From the NCBI RefSeq assembly GCF_000340215.1, contig NW_006921535.1:711242-775241 (forward strand): a DNA stretch of 64,000 nt. The letters are read 5' to 3'. Positions within the stretch are counted from its first letter, which is position 1; each line of letters starts with the position of its first letter. This DNA is from Pseudocercospora fijiensis CIRAD86 (lineage: Eukaryota > Ascomycota > Dothideomycetes > Mycosphaerellales > Mycosphaerellaceae). Below are positions 1-11,500 of this stretch, piece by piece. Made by a program: the position numbers and the translations under genes. The notes beneath the pieces were generated by a model. It did no database searches. It had not been told where the DNA came from and saw only the letters and a list, made by a program, of their open reading frames with translations.

Positions 1-971
1 TACTAATATAGCTACCAATCTTAGAACCCTAAGTATATACTGCTAGTCTACCCTTAATAGTTAGAAGGCAGAAGCGATTAGAGACTAAAAGCAATAGAAA
101 GGGAATACGACAAGCTAATCTAGAGTAAAGAAGACCTAAAGAGGATAGTAAAGTAGATTATTAAATAGGGATTTGTATAACAATTCGTACTAGTAAGGGA
201 AACTAAGGAGTAGATAAGAAGGAGGGAAGAAGAGGGGGAAAGAAGGGTAGGGTAGTAGGTAAGGTAGTCAGAGGGTAACAACTATAATACTAGTATACCC
301 TAAAGGAAGGAAAACAAGGAAACGAGGAAGAGCAACACTTATAAATAGGACAGGAGGGAGGTTTTTACTAACTAAGTTGGTTTCCTACCTAAAACAATAT
401 ATAGAAACAGACCTATATAGGCCGAAAGGCACTATAATAGGCAAATGAAATATCTATCTATCTATCTATCTATCTATCTAATAATTAACTTGTAATTTTA
501 AATAAGCTATTAGCTATAAACTTCTATAAATGAAAAAAATACTAATAACTAATATTCGAATATTACTATCTACGCGTAGGTTAGCGACGTAGTTGCGTCT
601 AAATCTCTCCTTACCTCTTCCTCTCCTCTTAAAAAACCCTAACCTATAGGGTATATTATATATTCGCGAAGCCGGTCGGAGACTAGAATAAGGACCGTGC
701 TAATTCCCCCTTATTTTTATTCGTATATCGTAGACGGACTTCTACGAAGATTACGGTAGATCGGCCTTTAGTAAGTAGGCGGGAAGGAAGCACTACTAAG
801 CGGCTTTACGAATGCATATAACACCCTATAGCAACACTACGCCTAGCGATGCACAGTAGAACCACCTGCCGTCCCTGTCCCGTCCGCTTACAATTCTAGT
901 AGCGGGGTACCTAGCCTATAGGTAACAAGGTTGTATTTCGCTTTAGAAAGATTCTAGATCTCCCGGTCGCG
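1..971. other. AT-rich degenerate repeat relic
   Basis: No gene is visible. The stretch is rich in TA dinucleotides and TAG/CTA triplets, like the retrotransposon that follows, and no reading frame of useful length survives. It carries a TATC microsatellite near 451-481 and was the DNA into which the Copia element inserted. The first 450 bases may be the decayed 3' part of another retroelement, but I could not identify a domain. Confidence 0.5.
451..481. repeat. (TATC)n microsatellite
   Basis: About seven and a half perfect copies of TATC in a row. It sits directly after AT-rich relic sequence, where a retroelement 3' tail could be, but that reading is only inference. Confidence 0.95.
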
Positions 972-976
972 TAAAA
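972..976. repeat. Target-site duplication of the Copia element (left copy)
   Basis: The five bases taaaa directly before the 5' LTR are repeated exactly at 7597-7601 directly after the 3' LTR. Five-base duplications are normal for Ty1/Copia integrase and fix both ends of the element. Confidence 0.85.
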
Positions 977-1146
977 TGTAACGCATAAGCTCGGTCACAT
1001 AACAACACGTGTCCTCTTAGCAGGAGAAGGATGTTCACACTGTATTTTAGACTATAGAATAAGCAGAACATAGGCAATCAAGGAAGCTATATTGAACAGC
1101 TAGCAAGGCAGTATTACGTAAGTAATCCACTACGCTATGCGTAATA
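977..1146 (+). repeat. 5' LTR of Copia element
   Basis: A 170-bp repeat starting TGTAACGC and ending in an imperfect inverted match of that start. It aligns without gaps to 7427-7596 with nine differences, all transitions at CA/TG sites. Five of the nine mutated bases are in this copy (1088, 1102, 1132, 1137, 1143). Confidence 0.92.
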
Positions 1147-1314
1147 GTTATAAGCCCGGGAATCCGTAGTGTTAGAGACTTCTATAGTATAAGATAACAG
1201 TTAGTAGTCTTAGCAGCACCAAAACACCATTTAATTAAGCTTCTATAAGCGCCTATAAGATCAGCATATCGTTAATAATAGCTCTCTCATCGGCTAGTCG
1301 CCTTAGCGGTACTA

Positions 1315-2335
1315 AATACATCACCCTTCGAGGACTAAACGACTAGGACCGCTGGTTTAAGCAAACTAAGACACATCTTACTAGATACGAGACCTGGATA
1401 TATACTAATCTATATGCGAATAAACCTGTAGAACTAGCACAACCTGTAACCCCTACACTAGACGCAGCGCGTATGCTAGTTAACCCTCTATACTAGCAAG
1501 GAGTCAAAATAGCTATAGACATCTATAGGGCCTAGTTAGCGGAATACAATCGATTTAGGTTAGTACGTAACAAGTCTATCGAATACCTAGCTACTACTAT
1601 AGACATACGCTATCATTCAGAGATCACTGATAACGATAATATAATAATACTAACATTGCGTGTTATGCTCGTTCGTCTAAAGGACAAGCTTGCTCTAAAT
1701 ACACAATAGCAAAGAATAATAGTTAGCAAGGAACTAGCTCGCCTAATAGGGTTACGATAAGTTAAGGATCTAGAACAGTAGTATAAGGAGTAGCTTAATC
1801 TGTATAAGAAGATAAGACGTATATAGCACTCAGAACTAGATAATATAGTAGTCTATCTCTATATAGCAGTTACTAATATAGATGAAACCTATAGGAAAGG
1901 ACTCTATATAATGCATTAGGCCTTACCTAACACCAATCACTTCTTCTAACTTATTAGTATAGTACGAGAATATGCCCGTAATATGCTAGGTGCTTCCACT
2001 AAGAAGGGGTTATTATTTGGCATTATCTACGAAGAAACAGGTAAAGGCAATACCGCTCTACAAGCCAATACCGCCCTTTAAGCCGCTAGTAAAAATAATA
2101 GCGAAGGATCCAATAAGAACAAGAGCCGCAGCAGCAGCCGTATACCGAAGACGTATGCTAAACTCACTAGTATTAGTAAGAAGAAGGTATGTAAGAACCG
2201 AGGCAAATGCAACGTAGTTAACTACCGCCTACGTAACTAGGTTAAAGAGAAGGATAAGGACAATAAGTAGAAGGCTAAGCTAAAGCACTTTGAGACATAC
2301 CTGCGTAAGAACAAGAGCTTCTATCTAAGGTAGGC
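1315..2335 (+). pseudogene. Copia gag region (degraded)
   Basis: Read in the element's single frame, this segment gives a capsid-like stretch starting near an LRG-x(n)-W motif (about 1335-1360) and a basic Lys/Arg/Ser-rich end with a damaged zinc-knuckle-like motif near 2187-2225 (VCKNRGKC, lacking the full CCHC set). Several TAG codons interrupt it. Fungal Copia gag proteins have this arrangement. Placement rests on position, frame and weak similarity. Confidence 0.6.
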
Positions 2336-2459
2336 TAAGTTCTTTAAGGACCTACTAGCTATCCGAATTGCTTAGGAACACTATAGACTAGAAAGCAACG
2401 AGGATTCTATACTAGATAAGCTCTCTCTTGCCTACTTCTTCTACGCTAATGCACCGTTA

Positions 2460-2785
2460 TTTGCTAGGGCAGTTAGGCCTACTACCTACCTTAGTATAGC
2501 AGCATCAACATTAATAGAGTAGAATCCATTCAATAGCCTAATGTATAATAGTAGCTCAAACTGCAACATTATTAACTATCCTAGCCGCTTCAATTTTATA
2601 CTACTTCTATTGCTAGCTTCCTCGACTATAGCAACTAGCACTAGTTATAACAAGGTAGTAGCTATCGGAATAGCATCCTTTACTATTATAGCTGTTAGTA
2701 GTAAGCCCCTACAGATTGAACTAAGGGAATGCCTATATATCCCTAACTTCTATACTAACATCGTAGGAGGTACCTTCTTCTTCTA
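2460..2785 (+). pseudogene. Copia aspartic protease region (degraded)
   Basis: The end of this segment reads LRECLYIPNFYTN, matching the conserved C-terminal motif of Copia proteases (usually L-x-V-L-Y-V-P-x-x-x-x-N-L). The catalytic D-S-G-A motif expected near 2,600 is no longer recognisable. It stays in the same frame as gag and integrase. Confidence 0.6.
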
Positions 2786-3059
2786 ACGAGGTTTCAAACA
2801 CTAAGAAATAGATGATACCCTTTACAGCCTACAATACAAGCTACTAGTTAAATTCATTAGACTAATACAAGGGATGCCCTACTTCGATATTGTTAGCAAA
2901 GTAGATAAAGCACTACTACTAACCGAATAGCTAGTCGATTTAGATAACAAGCCGCTTAAGTACCTATTCTAACTATCTTAGTTAGCAATATCCAAATTAA
3001 TAGCTAACGCAACAGCTCGTCGCTCCGTACGCCTACTACTAGCAAGAAAGCTTACACTT

Positions 3060-4010
3060 AAGCAAATATATAAGGTGTTTAGGCACCTAGGCGCTAAAAG
3101 AGCGGAAGAGCTAGTTAACCGAGTTGATAGGATAAAAAGGGATCACTTACATAACAATAAGGTTCTAAGAATACTACACTGTCCTACGTATATACAAGCA
3201 AAGGGCAAGAAGCTCATTTCTAGGAGGCTAAGGCACTATAACGTGTCAATATTGACTCTATATAGATACATTGCAGCCGACTTAATGCAACTGGATACGG
3301 CCTACAATAGAGACTAATACCTCTTCTACGTATACGATTTGAATACAGGACTTCACTTTAGTTAGACTATTAGTAATCGAACTAAATCGACCTTATTGCA
3401 ATACTAGAGCCAACTTTCCTCATTTGCACGTAGTATTAGAAGGGATATTATCTACCTGTTATCCGATAATAAGGGAGCTATTAGTAGAATGCGCTTTCGG
3501 TCCTATTTACGCAATAACTATACTACCTAGAGGCTATTAGCACTATACACCCCTAAGCAAGACCTAGTAGAGCGAGCAGGCCGTACAATTATCGAAGTGG
3601 CTAGGGCCCTTATAATACACGTACGCTTCCTATATAAGCTATAGCTAGAAGGAGTTTATACAGCAACCTTCTTAATCAATCGTTTACTAAGGTTACGCTC
3701 TATAGACTATTCAATAAGGACACCATTTGAAATCGGAACTAGACACAAGCCTAATATAGCCTATATATATCAATTTAGTGCACGAGCCTATCTACTAATC
3801 TATAGTACGGAAAAAGGCCTAGCATTACACAAGCGAAAGGACATCCTGCTAAGGACTATAAAGGTAGCTTTACGCACTTATATTAGATACCTATATAGTT
3901 ACGAAGGCCATTTAATCTATAGGATTTAGGTACTATTACGCATAACAGTCCTACGGACAAGAGATGTTGTCTTTAATAAAACCCTATTCTACGATAGATA
4001 CGATAATAAT
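3060..4010 (+). pseudogene. Copia GAG-pre-integrase and integrase (degraded)
   Basis: From about 3,075 a segment reads FRHLGAKRAEELVNR, the GAG-pre-integrase motif with its expected first His lost. The core follows: a DNKGAI stretch (family DNG-x-EF) near 3,460-3,480 and TPKQDLVERAGRTI near 3,548-3,590 (family TP-x-QNG-x-AER-x-x-RT) hold the second Asp and the Glu of the DDE triad. TAG and TAA codons interrupt the frame. The enzyme would have inserted the cDNA. Confidence 0.8.
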
Positions 4011-4829
4011 CTTAGAGTTAACCTTACTAACTAAGAATTGGCTTAGTTTAGTAATCTCGATTACGAAGAAGTATAAGCACCTGCCTCGGAGCATCAATTT
4101 AACGAGCTTCGAGAAGTATACGATATACCTCTAGACCTTGTTAGGTTTAGAGCTAAGGGGGTGGATATACTAATAGGACCTAGTCGACTTATAATAGTTG
4201 ACCCTATAGGGCTAGTAGATGAGCCTATTAGACAAGATCCACCTCTAGAACTACTAGCACTAGCTAAGCTTCAGCTTGTATAGGTGCCTTAACTATAGAA
4301 ACAAGACTTTCTAATTGATCTACGCGAAGCACTACAACCGCGTAATAACGTACTAGATAGATTAGTAGAACCAACTATTTAGCAACCACCTAAGAACGAT
4401 ACTAGTAATAATGTTCCTATAGACAATGTAGACGCACTAGGTTATACAGACGACATAGACTTTAATCTACTGCGCGCAGAGCTAGCTAAATTGCTAATGC
4501 TAATTGAAGCAGCTAATATGTCTCATCGTTACTTACTAAACATAGGAGGTCCGTATTATCGAGTTAATAACCTAAACAAACGACAGCGAGTAGCGGCTAT
4601 CTACCGAGCCGGCCGTTACTATATTAGCGACCGAGAACAAGCGAGAAACCTCCTTCTATTTAGTAGCCTATACATAGCCGCCGAGCATAAAGCACGCTAT
4701 ATACAGCCTAATCGATCTAAGCCTAATCCCCCTAATTCACCTTTACTAGAACTACTACTACTTCTACGCGACGAGCATAATCTAAGCCTTATACTAAAGG
4801 TCTTAGACCTGCTAGCCGAGCTACGTAAC

Positions 4830-5590
4830 TAGCGCTAAGTTATAAAGAGCAAATATAAGGAGCATTGGATACACGCTATAAGAGTGGAATTCAATAAGGC
4901 CTTGAAGATAGGTATATTTAAATAGGTAGACATAGAGGAACTAATGGATAATATATACCTCCTACCTCTTACCTAGGTATTCAAATACAAAAGTAATGCT
5001 AATAGACGGCTAGTTAAATTCAAGGCAAGAGTGTATACAAGGGGTAATCTATAGAAGAGTGTATACCTAGATATATACGCTTCTACACTAGCAGCGAGGG
5101 TGTTCCGAGCCCTAATAGTAATTACCGCTACCTTTAACCTAGAGGCTGAACAAATGGACGCTGTTAATGCCTTCCTAAATGCTAGCCTACTATATATACT
5201 GTACTTGAAGCCGCTAGATAGCTTTAAGCAGAAAGGAAAGGTATTGCAGTTGCTATAGGCACTATATAGCCTTTAGGAGTTACTAAGGTTATAGTACAAT
5301 TACTTTACTACCACCCTTAAAAACAAGCTCGGTATGCAACTAGTAGACAATGTAGACTACCTATACACCGACCCGGATAAGCAGGTATTCATCTTCTTCT
5401 ATATAGACGACATAGTGCTACTATATTATCGTTAATATAAGTAAAAGGCAATGGACCTTAAGCAGAAGCTAATAAAGGAATATAAGCTTAATGACCTAGG
5501 CAAGCTCTCTTAGTTCCTTAGGATTGAAGTTATTCGAGACCGCGCTACTAAGCAACTCTAGTTGTTATAGAAGACATATACTAAAAAAAT
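4830..5590 (+). pseudogene. Copia reverse transcriptase (degraded)
   Basis: Conserved RT blocks are readable in frame: QMDAVNAFLNA near 5,150-5,185 (first catalytic Asp), ALYSL followed by two stops near 5,260-5,295 where family members have the QAPRLW region, and FYIDDIVLLY at about 5,397-5,426, the YxDD active site. The Trp of the W-Y pair has become TAG, as TGG-to-TAG mutation predicts. The upstream linker (about 4,080-4,830) contains a 113-codon open stretch but no named domain. Confidence 0.88.
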
Positions 5591-5839
5591 GGGTCAGCGT
5601 TATACTATTAGTACCGACACTAGACGAAGGGCTAAGGCACTATTGCCGACTAGATACGAACTATACGAGAAAGAAGAAGCTCGTTACATAGACCTATTAG
5701 TAGTATTAGCATACTAAAGCCGGGTAGGTTCACTCAACTTTGTAGCGGTTTAAACCCGGCTAGACATTACTAAGGCAGTGTCCTTGCTATCTAAGGCTCT
5801 TTAGAACCCACGACCTGAGGATATAGCAGCAGCTAATTA

Positions 5840-6535
5840 GTGTATTAAGTACCTTCTACAGATAAAGCACCTATGCTTAGAGTATAACGCTAATAGACTA
5901 GCGATTACTGCTTATTTAAGCCAATAACTTTATGAATTCTACGGGGCTTCTAACGCCTCCTATAGAGACTACAAAGGCACTAGACAGTTATTAGAAGGAT
6001 AGCTATTTAGCCTGTTCAATAGACTAGCGATTACTGCTTATTTAAGCCAATAACTTTATGAATTCTACGGGGCTTCTAACGCCTCCTATAGAGACTACAA
6101 AGGCACTAGACAGTTATTAGAAGGATAGCTATTTAGCCTGTTCAATAGACTAGTCGATTGGAAAGCAGTACGATAGTCTACTATTACTAAGTCTATAACT
6201 AAGGCCGAGTTGCTAGCCGCCTTATATGCAGGCTTAGAACTAATCTAGTAGAAACGTTTCTTTAATAACATTAGCCTCACTTTAGATAGCGTTCCTGTGC
6301 TATACTATAACAATATACAGACCATCCGCATTATTAAGGCTAATGCTAGCAAACTAGATACGAAGCTCCGCTATATAGATATTCACTAGTGCTAGCTAAG
6401 GCAAGAACATAAGGCTAGAAGGATTTAATGTAAATACCTCGCAATATAGGATATGCCAGCCGATAGACTTACCAAACTCTATAGACTATAGAACTAACAG
6501 AGGTTTATATAGTAACTTAGGCTATTAAGGCTACT
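5840..6535 (+). pseudogene. Copia RNase H (degraded, internally duplicated)
   Basis: In-frame motifs are EFYGASNASYRD (first catalytic region), TKAELLAALYAGLELI near 6,200-6,245 (catalytic Glu), DSVPVLYYNNIQTI near 6,285-6,330 (family CDN-x-Q) and DMPADRLTK near 6,450 (catalytic Asp of the ADxxTK motif). A tandem 126-bp duplication at 5,892-6,143 repeats the first catalytic block. Confidence 0.85.
5892..6143 (+). repeat. Two identical tandem copies of a 126-bp unit
   Basis: Copy 1 is 5892-6017 and copy 2 is 6018-6143; by eye they are identical base for base. The unit is 42 codons, so the frame is kept. The ten bases aatagactag occur at the start of both copies and again just after the second, which fits slippage or unequal exchange at a short repeat. 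Confidence 0.95.
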
Positions 6536-6570
6536 AACTGATAGACTACAAAGTGAAGCAGAGCCGAAAT

Positions 6571-7426
6571 GAGGTATATAAGGAGGCAACTCTTCCTCTA
6601 ACAACCTCTTCCTCTTTAGCAATATAAAGACAACTCTATATAATAGGTAGTAGTGCCCCCCCTATTCGCTACTAATTGTAACTAAGTCGATTAAACACAC
6701 CTTCATCGATTAGCGCTAGCAAAAGTATCTAACACGATAACGATAACTAATTAGAATAAGGATTCAACCTTACCTTCTAATATAGACTAAACAAATAGCA
6801 TAGGAAACCTTACTTTGCGGGGTGTATTACTATCGCCTATATTATTACTTCGAACGTTACTTCCATTAACTAATAATAAGTCTGCGGCGATTGTATTAGT
6901 GCTAGTAATAATAGTGCAGTAGTCTTAGCTAAGGGTAGCGTCCTTAGTTCAAGTTACCTATCCTAATTCATTAAATCTGTTTAACTAATATATACCTTAC
7001 TTAATCCTTCCGTCTAATTAAATAGACGCTACCTATACGATTGATCTAATAACCGATAGTAATAGTATAAAGGGCTCAGTTCAAATTGAACTAACTTTAC
7101 TATACGATACGAGTACTTAGATTAGGCTTAATAGTGTCGGTCTGTGCTTAGACTACGTAGGAAGACAACAGTTCCTAGTAATAGGGGCTATATGTGAAGG
7201 TGCATACGCAGTCCGGATTATATAACGATATCCTTCTAGGGTAATCGGGGTATAAAATAAGACTCTCTTATATATAGTATAGATTCAAACCATTTTTTTA
7301 GTGTTTTAATAAAGTACTATATAAGAAGTCGAAAGGATTAATTTTTCTTTTATTCGTATATAAAGAAGCATTAACCACCTTGCCTAAAACGGAAGGTAAA
7401 CCCCTTTTGCATAAGCTAAGGGGGTG
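6571..7426. other. Long non-coding 3' region of the Copia element
   Basis: About 850 bp between the end of RNase H and the 3' LTR. No domain or open frame is recognisable. It ends in a purine-rich tract (aaggggg) at the LTR boundary, the expected plus-strand primer site. Confidence 0.7.
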
Positions 7427-7596
7427 TATAACGTATAAGCTCGGTTACATAACAACACGTGTCCTCTTAGCAGGAGAAGGATGTTCACACTATATTTTAG
7501 ACTATAGAATAAGCAGAACATAGGCAATCAAGGAAGCCATATTGAACAGCTGGCAAGGCAGTATTACGTAAGTAATCCACTGCGCTGTGCGTGATA
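7427..7596 (+). repeat. 3' LTR of Copia element
   Basis: A 170-bp repeat aligning gap-free with 977-1146. Four of the nine LTR differences are mutated in this copy (7428, 7434, 7446, 7492). It is followed by the taaaa target duplication at 7597-7601. Confidence 0.92.
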
Positions 7597-7601
7597 TAAA
7601 A

Positions 7602-8568
7602 TATCTATAGAATTATTTTGCGTCCTCTTATCAGTTCATCGGCTTCTACGCTAGCGAGAAAACATACGGTATAATGAGATTCAGATTCTGCCATCAAAAC
7701 GCGTACAGCCTATCTTTCACCACTGGCTGCTCGTTGCACGCTGCACGCAATTAAAGGAAGGAGTCGGAGCAGACATCACTCAGAAAGAGGAAGGTCGTGA
7801 AGCTCAACTTCGTATTGGCTAAGATTCATGCGGATCTTAGAAAGAGGAAGGAGGAAGGTCGTGTCGTGACCTCAGCTCGACTTCGTATTGGCCAAGGTTC
7901 ATACGGACATCATTTCACGGTCGCGAGGAGATCTCAGATAACGAGGAAGAGGCACCGTGCTGTGTGTCTCATGTCGCCCGGAGGAAGCGAAGAAGATTTA
8001 TGCCTGATTCTTGTGGCATATTGTGGTTTTCATTATTGCCAACGTTCCCAGTTCTTGTCTTTCTACATTCCCCAACACCACGCTGCAGCGCTTCCTCGAG
8101 ATTCCGAGGTCGTCATATTGAGCCCACGCGTAGGTAGAGCGCATCAACTTGACTATTTCACGAAAATTCGACATAGTACTACCTTGGCGGTGGGCTGTAA
8201 CAATCCCTCGGCAGATGCTGGAGGCGTACTGCCAACAACAAACGAATGGAAAGCAACAACGATCTTATGAAAGTCATCACGTTCCAATTCAAGAACACCG
8301 GCGAAGCACTGTTCAGATAGGGAAGAAAGCCATCGATACTATAATCACAGCCAGCAATCAACCGAAAACCTACTACGCCTTTCCTTCGCCAGTATCCAAA
8401 GCCGACCTCGAAGTATCAGTTCCTCCTTGGAATTACACATTCAGCAAAGTCCCTCAGGTCTCAAAGGGAGTGTTATGTCGTCATTCATAGTGCTTGTTGT
8501 TGCTTTGTGGCGCGCTTTCCAGTCTTTTTTTTCAAATCGTAGGATGGCCCCTTTCCCCCTCAGTGCAC
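7602..8568. other. Intergenic, GC-normal DNA downstream of NBR1
   Basis: Base composition returns to normal after the retrotransposon. It holds an imperfect direct repeat (7782-7909) and must contain the 3' UTR of the minus-strand NBR1 gene. Plus-strand open frames at 7797-8270 and 8149-8490 have no recognisable domain and overlap each other, so I do not call them genes. Confidence 0.5.
7782..7909. repeat. Imperfect direct repeat, two units of about 57 and 70 bp
   Basis: Both units start agaaagaggaagg and share the blocks ggaaggtcgtg and acttcgtattgg; the second has a short internal gain. It looks like a small local tandem duplication. Confidence 0.7.
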
Positions 8569-11500
8569 CTAGTACTTCGAGGCAACGGTCTCGTGGTCGG
8601 ATGCGTCGAGGATATCGTACTCCTCATCAGTGAGGAAACCGTCGTCTTCGCTGTCATCAGCAGCGCTAAGCACCTCCAACTCATCGTCGAGGTCGACGAA
8701 GTCATCGTGCTCGATGGCAGGGGATGCCACTGTGGATGGTGCTTGAGCAGGAGACGGTCGTGCCGAGCGCTCCACCTCGCCATCTTCATTCTCGACATAT
8801 GCGGCCTTGCCCTTGCTGGAGCTGCTAGTAGCTGACTGGTAGGTGCTGCTGGCTGGACTCTCCTTCTCAAGCTTTGGGAAGACCATTTGGCTGCCTTCAA
8901 GAGACTCCTCCGCATCGTTTTCTTCCTCGTCGCTGGCTTGCTTGGCCACCTGCTCGATGATGTTCTTCATCTTCTCGTATGCCTCATCGGCCTTCTTCTC
9001 TGCTGCAGCAGCCTTCTGCTTGCTGAGGTCTTGTGCAAGCTTCTCGCGCTCCTCGCGAGTCTTGACAATGTTGGCTTTGATATGAGCAACACGCTGACGC
9101 AGGATATCGCGGCGCTCCTTCTCGCTCGTGCTCTCGACAGTCTTGTTGCTTGCAGGAGAAGCGTTCGTGTTCTGTGCCCAGCTCTCACGGTGGGCGTTGA
9201 GCTGCTCACGCTGAGCATTAAGCTGGGCGATCATCTGCTCACGGCGCTGCTTCTGCTGCTCGCGCATGGCAGCCAAGCGCGAGGTGAGATTCATACTCTC
9301 GTAGGCTGGTGGCTGCTCAGATGGCGGTTGGCGATAGCTTGGCAGTGGTGGGTTGACAGGACTGGTCGTCACTTTGGCCGACATAGGTGGCGATGCCATT
9401 ACGACTGGAGCAGGCACCTCGGCAGCCTTGACAACCTTCTGGTTGACCTTCTTGACCTCGATATCGCACCACAGGCGATGACCGAACGGAGTGCCATCTG
9501 CGGCCTTTAGTCGCCAGTAGCTGATGGCCTTGCCCTCTCGAATAGGAGCCTTGAGCACAACCTTGAAGGCAACCTCCTCGCCAACTGATACCTCACGACC
9601 AACAACGTTGCTCTCGGCTGCCTCGTTGATGGCAGCAACAGATGCTGGGTGGCTGTTGTCGACGTTGAGCATGTTATCGCCACCGACGTAGCGGACACTG
9701 CAGCCGGCTGGCCAAGTGTAAGGACCTGGGTTCTTGAGAGTCCAGATCTGCGTGATTTGAGTCTCCGGCTCGACAGCCATGCCGTCTGGGATGCTATCCC
9801 GCACGAAGTGAGCGTTGAGCAGAGACATTGGCACCTCTGGGGCAAGCTTGAATGTCTGTGGCTGTGGGGCATTCGGGAATGTCTCGAATTTCTTGACGGG
9901 AATCTGCATTGGAAGAGACTCCTTCTTGACCTCAGTGGGCTTGATCTCAGCAACGGTCTGCACCGGAGTGGCAGCATTGACTGGGATCGGGACAACCTGA
10001 GTTGCTGCAGCCGGCTCAGCGTGACGATCTCCCGTGACACGGACATTGCCATTAAGGTCCTCGTTCTCGGTTGAGACATTCACATTACGAACAGGTGTCT
10101 TGAGCTTGAGCAGCGGGTGAGTGCGATTGTGATGGTTGCCCGGCAATGCCTCGCAATTTGCACAGAAATCTGTGTCGTGACAGATAGTACACTTGTAGCG
10201 CACGCCTTGAATATAGGAAGCGTGAGCTTTCTGGCTGCAAAGTGGGCCATCGCAATAAATGCCAAAGTGGCGGACCATGGAGCCGCCCTGGTCGGCGATA
10301 GGAGTGTAGAGAGGAGCAAAGCGGTGGCGTGGGTGAGTGTGCCTAGCATCCTTGATGCAGTCGTTGCAGTAGTCCCAGTCTGGGCAGTTCAGGCACTTAT
10401 GGCGCACTCCATGGATCTTCTTGTCACAACCGTCGCAGATGGCGTTGTGACGCACGTTGCGGCCTGGGGCCAGCTTGGTCTCGGCAGCAAGAGGAAGGAC
10501 AGTGTCGTTCGTCGCGAGCTCGAAGCCATGAGCTGGATGATGACCGTGCTTGTCGGCCATGTGGCACTTGATGCACAGGTCGAAGTCTTCGCACGACGTG
10601 CAGTGGACGAACTCTCGCTCTGGCAGGACAATTACGCAGTTATTGCAAGTGCGTGTAGGGGACATTGGCTCAAGGTCGAGAGTCTTGGTCTCCTCAGAGA
10701 GAGCACCTGGCATCTTCTCTTCAATCTCGGGCTCAGACTGGAGTATGAGAGAAGCCTGGTGAAACTTGCGTGGTGAGACGCGCTCGGTCGTGCTTGTGAT
10801 GAACTGGCCATCCTTGAGGAATCGCTTGATGAGCCAGTGACCATCACCCGGGCACAGCTTGCCCTCAGCGACACACTGCTCGCACAGATCATAGTCTGCA
10901 CCGTCGCAGATGTCGCAGTGGTAGTGGGAGTCTGGTAGAGCCTTGCTGCACTCATTGCAGAAGATGGCCCACTCGTGCTTCATCTCAACCACCAACTCAT
11001 CCTTCTCGCGAGGCTCACGGGGTCGGACTGGCAGCATTGATCTAGCCGCTGGAGCTGCGAGGTTCTCGAAGAAAGCGGTGCGGTCGACCGAGAATGGGTG
11101 CGGTACAGGGGCGTCGTCAATCAGTGTCTGTTGGCTAGCACGGGCCTCGCGGAACTGGAAGATGCCACTGCCAATGTTGCGCTGGTCCAACGAGATCGGA
11201 TCCCGTGGCTGAGCCTGAGCAGACTGTATGCGAGGCTTCTCCTCTGCGAGGGCGGCGCTCATAGGAGCAGTGCTACGCACAATGATGGGCTCCATAGGCT
11301 TGACAGCGACCTTCTTGGCGTCGACTGGCGCCTCCTTCTCTTGCGGAACGTTGGTTGGGGTGACGGTCACCCTCAGACGCAGCTTGCCCTTGGCTTTGGC
11401 TGCACGGACGAGCGCCTTGAAGACCTGCGGATTCTTCTCATCGAGGGTGATGTAGCCGCCGGCTGAGTCGGAGTAGCGCTCGATCACGACCGTCTGCCCC

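Larger units (their letters stand above)
977..7596 (+). mobile_element. Full-length Ty1/Copia LTR retrotransposon, RIP-inactivated
   Basis: A 6,620-bp element bounded by two 170-bp LTRs (977-1146 and 7427-7596) and a perfect 5-bp target duplication. The order gag, protease, integrase, reverse transcriptase, RNase H (integrase before RT) defines the Ty1/Copia superfamily. Recognisable parts all lie in one plus-strand frame (codon starts at positions divisible by 3) from about 1.3 kb to 6.5 kb, so there are few or no indels; inactivation is by many in-frame stops, mostly TAG where family members have Trp or Gln. LTR differences are all CA/TG to TA, which is the RIP signature. A purine-rich tract (aaggggg) precedes the 3' LTR. 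A primer-binding site should start just after 1146, but I could not assign a tRNA. The element is dead as read. Confidence 0.93.

Noticed and set aside
7797..8490. Two overlapping plus-strand open frames (157 and 113 codons) right after the retrotransposon
   Set aside because: They overlap in different frames, contain a local duplication, and show no domain; chance frames in normal-GC intergenic DNA.
8887..9510. A 207-codon plus-strand frame with Leu-rich translation
   Set aside because: It is antisense to the coding strand of NBR1; Leu-rich shadows come from its Gln/Lys/Glu-rich coiled coil.
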